From NCBI GenBank assembly GCA_009780515.1, contig WQZX01000029.1:1-39148 (forward strand): a stretch of DNA of 39,148 nt, in the 5' to 3' direction. Shown here one piece after another: positions 25,257 through 33,863 of the stretch. This DNA comes from Nocardioidaceae bacterium. Its GTDB lineage: Bacteria > Actinomycetota > Actinomycetes > Propionibacteriales > Nocardioidaceae. How positions within the stretch are numbered: the first letter of the stretch is position 1; each line of letters begins with the position of its first letter. The translations under genes were made by a program, and so were the position numbers. The notes under the pieces were generated by a model. That model made no database searches, had not been told where the DNA came from, and was given only the letters and a program-made list of their open reading frames with translations.

Positions 25257-25278
25257 GCCCGGCCTGTTCACTAAGGGG

Positions 25279-26337
25279 ATGCAGTTCCTACCGCTCACCT
25301 CACCGTGCGTCGGCGGACAGCTCATCTGCGACCTCAGCTACCGCACCACCGGCAGCAGCGAGTTCGCGAAGTGGTCGAACGTCGTCATCGGCAAGCCGCT
25401 GGCGATCATCGGCCTGGTCCTCCTCGGCGCAGTCATCCGCTGGATCCTCCACCGCGCCGTGTCGCGCATCGCGCACCGCGCCGAGAAGGGCGTGCTGCCC
25501 GACCGCGGGGACAGCCTCATCGCCGCGCGCCGCAAGCAGCGGGCCGCCACGATGGAGGGGGTGCTGAACAGCGTCATCACGCTGGTGATCATCGCGGTGA
25601 TCGGCACCATGGTGCTCAGCGAGCTCGGCGTGAACATCGCCCCGATCATCGCCAGCGCCGGCATCATCGGCATCGCGCTCGGCTTCGGCGCCCAGTCGAT
25701 GGTCAAGGACTTCCTCTCCGGCATCTTCCTGTTCATCGAGGACCAGTACGGCGTCGGCGACGTCGTCGACGTCGGCGAGGCGAGCGGCATCGTCGAGGCG
25801 GTCACGCTCCGCATGACCCGTCTGCGCGACACGAACGGCACGGTCTGGTACGTCCCGAACGGCGCGATCCTGCGCGTGGGCAACATGAGCCAGAACTGGT
25901 CCCGCGCGGTGGTCGACGTCCAGGTCGGCCCCGACGCCGACCTGGTCCAGGCCCAGAAGATCCTCCGCGAGGTCGCCCACGACATGTGGGAGGACGACGA
26001 CTACAAGGGCATCATCATCGAGGAGCCCGAGGTCACCGGCGTGGAGACCATGGACATGGACGCGATCACCGTGCGCGTCATGGCCAAGACCGCGCCGCTG
26101 CGCCAGTGGGCGGTCGCCCGGACGCTGCGGCAGCGGATCAAGGCCCGCCTCGACTACGAGGGCATCTCGATGCCGTTCACCCAGCGCGTGGTCTGGCGCC
26201 GTGGGGAGGAGTACCCCGACGACATCGAGAGCTCCGGCGCCGCCGCCGGCCAGCCCGCCGACGGCCCCGCCGACAGCCCCGCCGACCACCCCGCCGACCA
26301 CCCCGCCGAGACGCCGTCTGCCGCAGGCGAGGGATGA
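25279..26337 (+). CDS. MscS-type mechanosensitive ion channel
   Basis: A 352-aa channel that opens under membrane tension at hypo-osmotic shock. There are membrane helices at about residues 35-55, 95-117 and the pore helix region (GIIGIALGFGAQSMVKDFLSGIFL), the Gly/Ala-rich TM3 signature of MscS. The soluble beta domain follows (DQYGVGDVVDVGEASGIVEAVTLRMTRLRDTNGTVWYVPNG). The C-terminal ~30 residues are a Pro-Ala-Asp repeat made by a 12-bp DNA repeat and are probably disordered. The ATG at 25279 has AAGGGG immediately upstream; an in-frame start at 25225 would read through the leader hairpin. The globin gene follows 7 nt after the stop. Confidence 0.9.
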   Translation: MQFLPLTSPCVGGQLICDLSYRTTGSSEFAKWSNVVIGKPLAIIGLVLLGAVIRWILHRAVSRIAHRAEKGVLPDRGDSLIAARRKQRAATMEGVLNSVITLVIIAVIGTMVLSELGVNIAPIIASAGIIGIALGFGAQSMVKDFLSGIFLFIEDQYGVGDVVDVGEASGIVEAVTLRMTRLRDTNGTVWYVPNGAILRVGNMSQNWSRAVVDVQVGPDADLVQAQKILREVAHDMWEDDDYKGIIIEEPEVTGVETMDMDAITVRVMAKTAPLRQWAVARTLRQRIKARLDYEGISMPFTQRVVWRRGEEYPDDIESSGAAAGQPADGPADSPADHPADHPAETPSAAGEG

Positions 26338-26344
26338 TGGCGGG

Positions 26345-26725
26345 GTGAGCCAGACCAGCTTCTACGACGAGATCGGCGGGCTGGAGACCTTCCGCCGGAT
26401 CGTCGCGAAGTTCTACGAGGGCGTCGCCCAGGACGAGGTCCTGCGCCCGATGTACCCCGAGGAGGACCTCGGGCCCGCCGAGCAGCGATTCCTGCTGTTC
26501 CTGGTCCAGTACTGGGGCGGGCCGACGACGTACTCCGAGACGCGCGGGCACCCGCGGCTTCGGATGCGGCACGCGCCGTTCACCATCGACACGGCCGCTC
26601 GCGACCGCTGGCTCACCCACTTCCGGGCGGCGCTCGACTCGGTCGGGCTGACCCCCGAGCAGGACGCCACCTTCTGGGACTACGTCACCCACGCGGCGAC
26701 GTTCATGGTCAACTCGGCCGGCTGA
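26345..26725 (+). CDS. glbO: Group II truncated haemoglobin
   Basis: A 126-aa 2-on-2 globin. It matches GlbO from memory: SFYDEIGGLETFRRIVAKFYEGVAQDEVLRPMYPEEDL, then QYWGGPTTYSETRGHPRLRMRHAPF with the proximal His in RHAPF, and the G-helix Trp in ARDRWLTHF. GlbO-type globins bind O2 and peroxide tightly and are implicated in oxidative or NO chemistry. The GTG start lies 7 nt after mscS, so both are probably one transcript. Homologues in Mycobacterium lie near pepN, as here. A longer upstream frame overlapping mscS is rejected. Confidence 0.93.
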   Translation: MSQTSFYDEIGGLETFRRIVAKFYEGVAQDEVLRPMYPEEDLGPAEQRFLLFLVQYWGGPTTYSETRGHPRLRMRHAPFTIDTAARDRWLTHFRAALDSVGLTPEQDATFWDYVTHAATFMVNSAG

Positions 26726-26744
26726 GGAGCGCCGTCACGACCGG

Positions 26745-26764
26745 CCCGAGAATAAATTCTCGGG
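26745..26764. repeat. Perfect inverted repeat after glbO
   Basis: CCCGAGAATAAATTCTCGGG: 9-bp arms around a central AA, 19 nt past the glbO stop. A terminator or operator; the AT-rich core is unusual for the region. Confidence 0.5.
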
Positions 26765-26780
26765 ACCGCTGTAACAACGG

Positions 26781-26850
26781 GTACGGGTGGCGACAAGTAC
26801 CTAACGAGTACGTCCCTATGACCGGGCCCGACCCCACATCGGGCCCGGTC
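26781..26850 (+). promoter_or_regulatory. Leader of the His-rich gene: GTAC repeats and a 12-bp hairpin
   Basis: GTAC occurs at 26781, 26797 and 26808, the last two flanking CTAACGA. GACCGGGCCCGA (26820-26831) then pairs with TCGGGCCCGGTC (26839-26850). The hairpin ends 9 nt before the GAGGA ribosome-binding site, so it may be a leader attenuator rather than only a terminator for glbO. Confidence 0.45.
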
Positions 26851-26867
26851 CTCACTCTGAGGAACAG

Positions 26868-27632
26868 ATGGTCAGGCACACGCGTCAGCCGGGGTTGCGG
26901 GTCGATGTCCCGACCCTCGAGCCTGACTCCGTGATGCTGGAGCGACTGTCGGCGCTCAGCGCCGCGTCGACGCCGTCTGCAGGGAGGTCTCGGTCGGTCG
27001 GACTACGCGTCGCTTTCGTTGCGACTGTGGTCGCGTCTCTCGGGGCAACCACATGGGCCGCGGGAGCTCTGCCCGGTGTCGACACCCCCTTTCGACACCG
27101 ACAGATCGAACATGCCGCGTTGGTTCCGATTCCGACCGCTGGCGACACCGGATCCCCACAATCCGATGTTGCCCCGTCCGGCGGCCCCACGTCCCTGGGG
27201 CTGCCGGACCACAAGCCTGCTCGGCCGCCGTCGCACCACCGTGGTCACCACGGCAAGGGTCACGGCACGCCCGCCACGAAGAGCGCCCCGCACGGGGTGC
27301 CGATCCACCTTCCCCACGGCACCCATCACGCCGGGTCGCCGTACGGTCCGGTCGGGCCGATGGGCCACGGTCCGCAGGGCTACCACGGCCAGCCCGTTCA
27401 CCCGGTCCACCCCGTTCACCCGGTCCACCCCGTTCACCCGGCCTACCCGGGCAGCCATGGTCCGCATGCCGGCCCGCACTTCGGGCAGCACGGCCAGGAC
27501 TCGGCACCCGGCCCCTACGGTCCGAACCCCGGGACCCACGCGCACCACCCCCACGGCCCCTCCGGCCAGCAGGGCTCCGGCCACCACGGCCACGCGTACG
27601 GCCACGGCCAGCGCGGCCACTCCCGTCACTAG
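26868..27632 (+). CDS. His/Pro/Gly-rich single-pass membrane protein
   Basis: A 254-aa protein. Residues 1-~42 are cytoplasmic and include TLEPDSVMLERLSALSAASTP. Residues ~46-68 are one membrane helix (VAFVATVVASLGATTWAAGAL). Residues ~115-254 are a low-complexity tail rich in His, Gly, Pro, Tyr and Ser, with an HPV repeat (HPVHPVHPVHPVHPAYP) and HHGH and HGHAYGHGQRGH runs. Such tails can bind divalent metals (Ni, Zn, Cu) or attach to the wall; neither is proven. The ATG has GAGGA 6 nt upstream. The sigma-factor gene starts 114 nt downstream, so this may be its regulatory partner, although no recognised anti-sigma domain is present. Confidence 0.75.
   Translation: MVRHTRQPGLRVDVPTLEPDSVMLERLSALSAASTPSAGRSRSVGLRVAFVATVVASLGATTWAAGALPGVDTPFRHRQIEHAALVPIPTAGDTGSPQSDVAPSGGPTSLGLPDHKPARPPSHHRGHHGKGHGTPATKSAPHGVPIHLPHGTHHAGSPYGPVGPMGHGPQGYHGQPVHPVHPVHPVHPVHPAYPGSHGPHAGPHFGQHGQDSAPGPYGPNPGTHAHHPHGPSGQQGSGHHGHAYGHGQRGHSRH
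27393..27446 (+). repeat. 18-bp tandem repeat inside the His-rich gene
   Basis: Unit CCCGTTCACCCGGTCCAC: two perfect copies (27393-27410, 27411-27428) and a third with mismatches (27429-27446). Each copy encodes two HPV-type tripeptides, so copy-number change would lengthen or shorten the tail without a frameshift. Confidence 0.8.
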
Positions 27633-27690
27633 CCCGCGACGCCCGTTCGGGCGGTCTCCGCGAAACGTCCCGCGCCCGCCCGCGGGCCGA

Positions 27691-27696
27691 TAGAAT
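27691..27696 (+). promoter_or_regulatory. -10 hexamer TAGAAT upstream of the sigma-factor gene
   Basis: TAGAAT places a likely transcription start near 27703, about 44 nt before the GTG. Unlike most genes here this would be a leadered mRNA. Confidence 0.4.
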
Positions 27697-27746
27697 CGGC
27701 GCTGCCAGAACTATCGACACTCCGGGACGGGAGCGGGTCGCGCGAG

Positions 27747-28313
27747 GTGTCCCCCGACGACGAGACCGTCGCCGCCGCCAAGGCGGGCGACCCTGACGCA
27801 TGGCGTGCGCTCTACCGGGCGCACGCCGGTCGGCTGCTGGTCTGGCTCGAGTCGCGGGCCCGCGGCGGAGGCGACACGGGCGAGGATCTCGCCGCCGCCA
27901 CGTGGCTGACCGCCGCGGAGAAGATCGCCGACTTCAACGGCTCGAGCGATGAGTTCGCAGGCTGGCTGTTCGGCATCGCCCGCAACTACGGCCTCAACTC
28001 GCGGCGACGGCACGCCCGCCGCGCAGCGGTCGACAGCGCGATGCCGCTGGAGGACCCCAGCACGCCAGGACCGGAGGTGACCCTGACCGCCAGCGACTGG
28101 GTCCGGTCCACCCTCGCCGGCCTTCCCGACCGTGAGCGCGACGTGCTCACCTGCATGGAGGTGCTCGACCTCGACGCGGCGGCGACCGCCGAGGCGCTCG
28201 GCATGAGCGCGGTCGCCGTACGCGTCGCTCGACACCGCGGACTCAAGCGGCTCCGGGGCCAGCTGACGATGCCTCAGCCATCGGTGACCATTCCCTCGAG
28301 CAGCGTGCGGTAG
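27747..28313 (+). CDS. RNA polymerase sigma factor, sigma-70 family, ECF-like
   Basis: A 188-aa sigma factor with two domains. Region 2: DPDAWRALYRAHAGRLLVWLESRARGGGDTGEDLAAATWLTAAEKI, then EFAGWLFGIARNYGLNSRRRHARR. Region 4: LTASDWVRSTLAGLPDRERDVLTCMEVLDLDAAATAEALGMSAVAVRVARHRGLKRLR, a helix-turn-helix that reads the -35. There is no region 1 or 3, so ECF type. The GTG at 27747 has only a distant GGGAG. The last 40 nt overlap the 3' end of the thioesterase gene on the other strand. The regulon is unknown; the His-rich membrane protein upstream is the obvious candidate partner. Confidence 0.88.
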   Translation: MSPDDETVAAAKAGDPDAWRALYRAHAGRLLVWLESRARGGGDTGEDLAAATWLTAAEKIADFNGSSDEFAGWLFGIARNYGLNSRRRHARRAAVDSAMPLEDPSTPGPEVTLTASDWVRSTLAGLPDRERDVLTCMEVLDLDAAATAEALGMSAVAVRVARHRGLKRLRGQLTMPQPSVTIPSSSVR

Positions 28314-29164
28314 CCCGGAGGTGGCTCCGTCGCACGCTGCGTCGCCGGGTCGAAGACCACGAGGACGACGCGCGCCGTGGCGAGATCGGTCCCGTCGTCG
28401 TCGCGGATGACCGACTCGATGACCAGCGACTTGTTGCCCACCTTCGCCAGCCGGCTGAAGCAGCCGTACGCCGACGGCCGCGGCGCGATCGGCGCGAGGA
28501 GGTCGATGTCGGTCTGGGCGACCACCCAGCGCAGCCGGGCCGTGTCCGGCAGCTCGTGCAGCAGGTAGTTGAAGAACCCGATGCGGGCCTCCTGGAAGAA
28601 CTCCACGAACGCGACCTCGCTGGCGTGGCCGGTGACGTCGAGGTCGCTGGACCGGACGACCAGCGGATAGCCCCGCTCCGGCGCGGACCGGACGCTCACG
28701 CCCGACGTCGCCCCGGCCGGCTCGCCCTCCTCGACGTACGACGCGAGGGCGACCTGCTCCTGGGCGGTGAACGGCCGCGCGGTGCCGTCCGCGGCGCGTG
28801 CGGTGACCGCGGAGCGCGCCAGCAGGTAGGTGCGCCGGCCGTCCGCGGCACCGTCGTGGACGTCGTACGCGATCGAGGCGCCGGCGGCCGACAGCCCGGT
28901 CAGCCAGCAGTCGACGACGATCGGCTCCGCGCCGAACAGCAGCGGTGCACGGAAGGTGAGCTCCTGGCGAACGACCCGTGGCCCTGCGAGACCGAGGTCG
29001 ACACCGGCCGCGCGGAGCAGGTCGGCGCGTGCCTCGCGGAGGTAGTCGGCGTACCGGACGTTGTTGACGTGACCGAGCAGGTCGAGGTCGGCCCAGCGCA
29101 GCGGGCAGGAGAAGCTGTGACGCACCTGCCGAATGCTTCCAGACGCGAAGATCACACCGCTCAC
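28274..29164 (-). CDS. Acyl-CoA thioesterase, double hot-dog (4HBT) protein
   Basis: A 296-aa thioesterase with two tandem 4HBT domains. The first begins VRHSFSCPLRWADLDLLGHVNNVRYADYLREAR, with the DxxxHVNN active-site pattern. The second has VVRSSDLDVTGHASEVAFVEFFQEAR, where HVNN is degenerate to HASE, so it may be structural. It hydrolyses acyl-CoA to free acid and CoA. The GTG at 29164 is one possible start; a GTG at 29125, immediately before the conserved VRHSF, would give 283 aa and is also plausible. Its 3' end overlaps the sigma-factor gene by 40 nt. It is divergent from the thiolase gene, a functional match. Confidence 0.85.
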   Translation of the reverse strand: MSGVIFASGSIRQVRHSFSCPLRWADLDLLGHVNNVRYADYLREARADLLRAAGVDLGLAGPRVVRQELTFRAPLLFGAEPIVVDCWLTGLSAAGASIAYDVHDGAADGRRTYLLARSAVTARAADGTARPFTAQEQVALASYVEEGEPAGATSGVSVRSAPERGYPLVVRSSDLDVTGHASEVAFVEFFQEARIGFFNYLLHELPDTARLRWVVAQTDIDLLAPIAPRPSAYGCFSRLAKVGNKSLVIESVIRDDDGTDLATARVVLVVFDPATQRATEPPPGYRTLLEGMVTDG

Positions 29165-29189
29165 TGGAACCTGTTGCGCCGAGGACGAC

Positions 29190-29195
29190 TAGGCT
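29190..29195 (+). promoter_or_regulatory. -10 hexamer TAGGCT for the thiolase gene
   Basis: TAGGCT places a transcription start near 29202, ~32 nt before the ATG at 29234, which has a GGAG ribosome-binding site (29223-29226). Confidence 0.4.
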
Positions 29196-29233
29196 CCGGA
29201 CTGCCCCACCACCCAACGACATGGAGTTTCCGC

Positions 29234-30448
29234 ATGCCTGAGGCAGTGATCGTTTCCGCCGCCCGTACGCCGATCGGCCGGGCCAACAAGGGCTCGCTCA
29301 AGGACTTCCGTCCCGACGACCTGACCGCTCTGATCGCGACGGCCGCGCTGGAGAAGATCCCCGCACTCGACCCGAACGACATCGACGACTTCCTGCTCGG
29401 CTGCGGCCTGCCGGGCGGCGAGTCGGGCAACAACATGGCCCGCAACGTCACCGCGCTGATGGGATACGAGGTCCCGGGCGCGACCATCACCCGCTACTGC
29501 TCGTCCTCGGTGCAGACCTCGCGGATGGCGTTCCACGCGATCAAGGCCGGCGAGGCCGACGTGATCATCTCAGCCGGTGTCGAGACCGTGTCGCGCTTCC
29601 AGTTCGGCACCTCCGACCACATCCCGAACACCAAGAACCCGAAGTTCGAGGACGCCCAGAAGCGCACCGAGGAGTACGCCGAGGGCGGCCGGGTCTGGCA
29701 CGACCCGCGCGAGGACGGCCTGCTCCCCGACGTCTACATCGCGATGGGCCAGACGGCCGAGAACGTCGCCTCCGTCCGCGGCCTCGAGCGTGCGGACCTC
29801 GACCACTTCGGCGTGCGCTCGCAGAACCTCGCCGAGAAGGCCATCGCCGACGGCTTCTGGGCGCGTGAGATCACCCCGGTGACGCTCGCCGACGGCAGCG
29901 TCGTCAGCCAGGACGACGGCCCCCGCGCCGGCGTCACCTACGACGCCATCTCGCAGCTCAAGCCGGTCTTCCGCCCCGACGGCGTCGTCACCGCCGGCAA
30001 CTGCTGCCCGCTCAACGACGGCGCCGCCGCCGTCGTGATCATGTCCGACACGAAGGCCAAGGAGCTCGGCCTCACCCCGCTCGCACGGATCGTGTCGACC
30101 GGCGTCAGCGGCCTCTCCCCCGAGATCATGGGACTCGGCCCGGTCGAGGCGACCCGCAACGCGCTCAAGTACGCCAAGATGACGATCGACGACATCGACC
30201 TCGCCGAGATCAACGAGGCCTTCGCCGCCCAGGTGCTGCCCTCGGCCGAGGACCTCGGCATCCCGATGGAGAAGCTCAACGTCAACGGCGGCGCGATCGC
30301 AGTCGGTCACCCCTTCGGCATGACGGGTGCCCGTCTGCAGAACACGATGCTCAACAGCCTCGACTGGCACGACAAGTCCACCGGCCTGATCACCATGTGC
30401 GTCGGTGGCGGCCAGGGCATGGCGATGATCCTGGAGCGCATGAGCTGA
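29234..30448 (+). CDS. Acetyl-CoA C-acyltransferase (thiolase)
   Basis: A 404-aa thiolase catalysing the last step of beta-oxidation or acetoacetyl-CoA formation. The N-terminus EAVIVSAARTPIGRANKGSLKDF is typical. The nucleophilic Cys is in TRYCSSSVQTSRMAFHAIKAGEADVIISAGVE. The catalytic His is in NVNGGAIAVGHPFGMTGAR and the second Cys in TMCVGGGQG. Chain-length specificity cannot be assigned. The ATG at 29234 has GGAG 7 nt upstream; an open frame further upstream overlaps the thioesterase and is not used. A strong hairpin follows, then a MarR regulator that may control this gene or the thioesterase. Confidence 0.94.
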   Translation: MPEAVIVSAARTPIGRANKGSLKDFRPDDLTALIATAALEKIPALDPNDIDDFLLGCGLPGGESGNNMARNVTALMGYEVPGATITRYCSSSVQTSRMAFHAIKAGEADVIISAGVETVSRFQFGTSDHIPNTKNPKFEDAQKRTEEYAEGGRVWHDPREDGLLPDVYIAMGQTAENVASVRGLERADLDHFGVRSQNLAEKAIADGFWAREITPVTLADGSVVSQDDGPRAGVTYDAISQLKPVFRPDGVVTAGNCCPLNDGAAAVVIMSDTKAKELGLTPLARIVSTGVSGLSPEIMGLGPVEATRNALKYAKMTIDDIDLAEINEAFAAQVLPSAEDLGIPMEKLNVNGGAIAVGHPFGMTGARLQNTMLNSLDWHDKSTGLITMCVGGGQGMAMILERMS

Positions 30449-30475
30449 CCTCGCACCCGACGGTCGCACCAGGAC

Positions 30476-30503
30476 GGCCCGCTGCACGGTTGTGCAGCGG
30501 GCC
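30476..30503 (+). terminator. Hairpin terminator after the thiolase gene
   Basis: GGCCCGCTGCAC / GTGCAGCGGGCC, 12-bp perfect stem with a GGTT loop, 27 nt past the stop. Confidence 0.75.
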
Positions 30504-30518
30504 GTTCGTCGTACTCAC

Positions 30519-30524
30519 TAGACT
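30519..30524 (+). promoter_or_regulatory. -10 hexamer TAGACT, leaderless-type, for the MarR gene
   Basis: TAGACT, 6-nt spacer, GTG at 30531, just after the thiolase terminator. Confidence 0.55.
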
Positions 30525-30530
30525 GCGCGG

Positions 30531-31058
30531 GTGCCCGACCTCCCGCCCACCGACGACGAGGACGACGTCGCGTGCGCAGCGGTCCGCCCGGCGCGGTGGC
30601 TCGACGAGGAGCAGCAGGCCGCCTGGCGGGCCTACATGCTCGGCACGACGCTCCTGCGCGACCGCCTCGACCGTGAGCTGCAGCGGATCTTCGATCTCTC
30701 GCTCACCGAGTACGAGGTGCTGGTGCGGCTCTCGGAGTCGGACGGGAGCATGCGGATGGCGCAGCTGGCCGAGGCGCTCGGGCACAGCCGCAGCCGCGTC
30801 ACCCACACCGTCAAGCGGATGGAGCAGGCCGGTCTCCTCGGGCGCTGCAGCGCCGCCGCCGACCGCCGCGGGGTCGTCGCCCGCCTGACCGACGCCGGCT
30901 GGGACACCCTGCGGAGCGCGGCACCGGTCCACGTCGAGGGTGTACGCCGCCACCTCGTGGATCTCGCCGACCCCGAGGACCTCCGCGCCGTACGCCGGGT
31001 GTTCGACGCGGTCTCGGACGCGCTGATCGAGGACCACCCCGCGCTCGAGATGCGCTGA
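30531..31058 (+). CDS. MarR family transcriptional regulator
   Basis: A 175-aa winged-helix regulator. The N-terminal helix is WLDEEQQAAWRAYMLGTTLLRDRLDRELQ. The DNA-binding domain follows: LTEYEVLVRLSESDGSMRMAQLAEALGHSRSRVTHTVKRMEQAGLL, and the wing RCSAAADRRGVVARLTDAG with the conserved DxR. A dimerisation helix forms the C-terminus. The first ~25 residues are an acidic extension. MarR proteins usually sense small aromatic or fatty ligands and repress adjacent genes; the thiolase and thioesterase are the likeliest targets, but no palindromic site was found upstream of them. Confidence 0.92.
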   Translation: MPDLPPTDDEDDVACAAVRPARWLDEEQQAAWRAYMLGTTLLRDRLDRELQRIFDLSLTEYEVLVRLSESDGSMRMAQLAEALGHSRSRVTHTVKRMEQAGLLGRCSAAADRRGVVARLTDAGWDTLRSAAPVHVEGVRRHLVDLADPEDLRAVRRVFDAVSDALIEDHPALEMR

Positions 31059-31096
31059 AGCGAGGACCGTACGCCGCCAGCGACCTCGACTGCGAG

Positions 31097-31224
31097 CGCG
31101 GCGTCGCAGCGACCGAGGCCGGGCGCGCGGCGCGAGGCGACGCAGGGAGCGCCAGCGACCGTAGGAGCCGAGAGCCGCAAGTCCGGCGAGGGAGCGCCCG
31201 CGACGACGCGCTCGCGCAGATCCA
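31097..31224. repeat. Intergenic repeat, copy A (~128 bp)
   Basis: It starts at GCGTCGCAGCGACCGAGGCC-type sequence and ends CTCGCGCAGATCCA. The near-identical copy B follows at an offset of 142 bp. No start codon with a ribosome-binding site is present and both strands are open by composition only. Confidence 0.8.
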
Positions 31225-31238
31225 ACCCAGCGCGGCAG

Positions 31239-31366
31239 CGCGGCGTCGCAGCGACCGAGGCCGGGCGCGCGGGGCGCGGCGACGCAGGGAGCGCCAGCGA
31301 CCGTAGGAGCCGAGAGCCGCAAGTCCGGCGAGGGAGCGGCCGCGACGACGCGCTCGCGCGAATCCA
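31239..31366. repeat. Intergenic repeat, copy B (~128 bp)
   Basis: It repeats copy A with a handful of differences (for example GGGGCGCGG against GGCGCGAGG, and GCGAATCCA against GCAGATCCA at the end). It lies directly against the ettA stop, so it forms the 3' flank of both convergent genes. Confidence 0.8.
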
Positions 31367-31367
31367 G

Positions 31368-33050
<1,683 letters not shown>

Positions 33051-33057
33051 GGACGCA

Positions 33058-33063
33058 AGCCTA
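33058..33063 (-). promoter_or_regulatory. -10 hexamer TAGGCT, leaderless-type, for ettA
   Basis: TAGGCT, 7-nt spacer, ATG at 33050 on the minus strand. Confidence 0.55.
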
Positions 33064-33068
33064 GATCC

Positions 33069-33127
33069 ACCGGTCTCTCGCGCAGCGGGCGCCACCGGAC
33101 GGCGGCACTCGGCAGCGCGAGACCGGT
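33069..33127. repeat. Inverted repeat between ssb and ettA
   Basis: ACCGGTCTC (33069-33077) and GAGACCGGT (33119-33127) are perfect arms with an internal GCGC pair; the loop is ~41 nt. It may terminate ssb or form a site near the ettA promoter. Confidence 0.45.
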
Positions 33128-33203
33128 CGAACCACGCTCCGACCAGGCCGCCCGCGGTGGCCCGGATCGTTCGACCCGGGCCGCTCCGCGGCCGCTCACG
33201 CCC

Positions 33204-33665
33204 TCATGCCGCCTCCACGCTCTGGGTGGCCTCGGTCTCGGCAACGGCATCGGGCTCCCGCCGGGGCTCCGGCGGCGTCGAGACGACCCCGGCCGGCTCG
33301 CGCGCCGGCGAGCGCAGGAAGCTGTCGAAGCCCCGCGTGAGGTCGTGGCCGACCGTCACCGCCTCGATCTCTAGCGCGACGACCTCGACGCCTCCGGCGT
33401 TGACGTAGCTGCGCTGCTGCAGGCGCCCGTGGACGATCACCGGGTCGCCCTTCTTCAGCGAGCGCTCGCAGTTGGCGGCGAGGACCCGCCAGGCGCTCAC
33501 GGAGTACCACGCCGTCGGGCCGTCGACCCACTCCTGGCGGCCGCGGTGGAAGCGGCGCGGCGTGCACCCCACCCGGAAGTTGGCCACCGGGAACCCTCCG
33601 ACGGACCGGATCACCGGGTCCGCGGCGATCCAGCCCTGAACGGTCACCATCGTGTCGTTGCTCAT
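33204..33665 (-). CDS. ssb: Single-stranded DNA-binding protein paralog
   Basis: A 153-aa protein with an OB fold (residues ~5-110: MVTVQGWIAADPVIRSVGGFPVANFRVGCTPRRFH, then DGPTAWYSVSAWRVLAANCERSLKKGDPVIVHGRLQQRSYVN, then EVVALEIEAVTVGHDLTRG). The tail is Pro/Glu-rich and ends TQSVEAA, lacking the acidic DDxPF tip through which canonical SSB recruits partners. It is probably a secondary SSB paralog, not the replication SSB of the rpsF-ssb-rpsR operon. AGAGGA lies 7 nt before the ATG. The gap to the upstream GTPase gene is ~200 nt and contains a hairpin, so it may have its own promoter. Confidence 0.88.
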   Translation of the reverse strand: MSNDTMVTVQGWIAADPVIRSVGGFPVANFRVGCTPRRFHRGRQEWVDGPTAWYSVSAWRVLAANCERSLKKGDPVIVHGRLQQRSYVNAGGVEVVALEIEAVTVGHDLTRGFDSFLRSPAREPAGVVSTPPEPRREPDAVAETEATQSVEAA

Positions 33666-33706
33666 CTGCTCGTCCTCTCTGGTCCGACCGGGCCGGGCCC
33701 GATCCG

Positions 33707-33729
33707 GGCGACCGCCTGGTGCGGTCGCC
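33707..33729 (-). terminator. Hairpin downstream of the GTPase operon
   Basis: GGCGACCGC-CTGGT-GCGGTCGCC, 9-bp stem, between the membrane GTPase stop and the ssb start. The rest of this ~200-nt gap shows no gene. Confidence 0.55.
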
Positions 33730-33863
33730 GGGGACGAGTCGACCGGCGAGGGCCGACGACGAGCGCCGGCGTCGTACGAGGCTGTGGAGAGACGACGACC
33801 CCGGACGCCCCTGTGGACGACTCGTGGGCCGGAGTGGGACGGGTGTGTCCGGTGGTACGGCTG

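Noticed and set aside
26955..27801. Open frames antisense to the His-rich gene
   Set aside because: Arg/Gly-rich antisense frames of a repetitive gene; no start signals and inconsistent with the GAGGA-preceded ATG on the plus strand.
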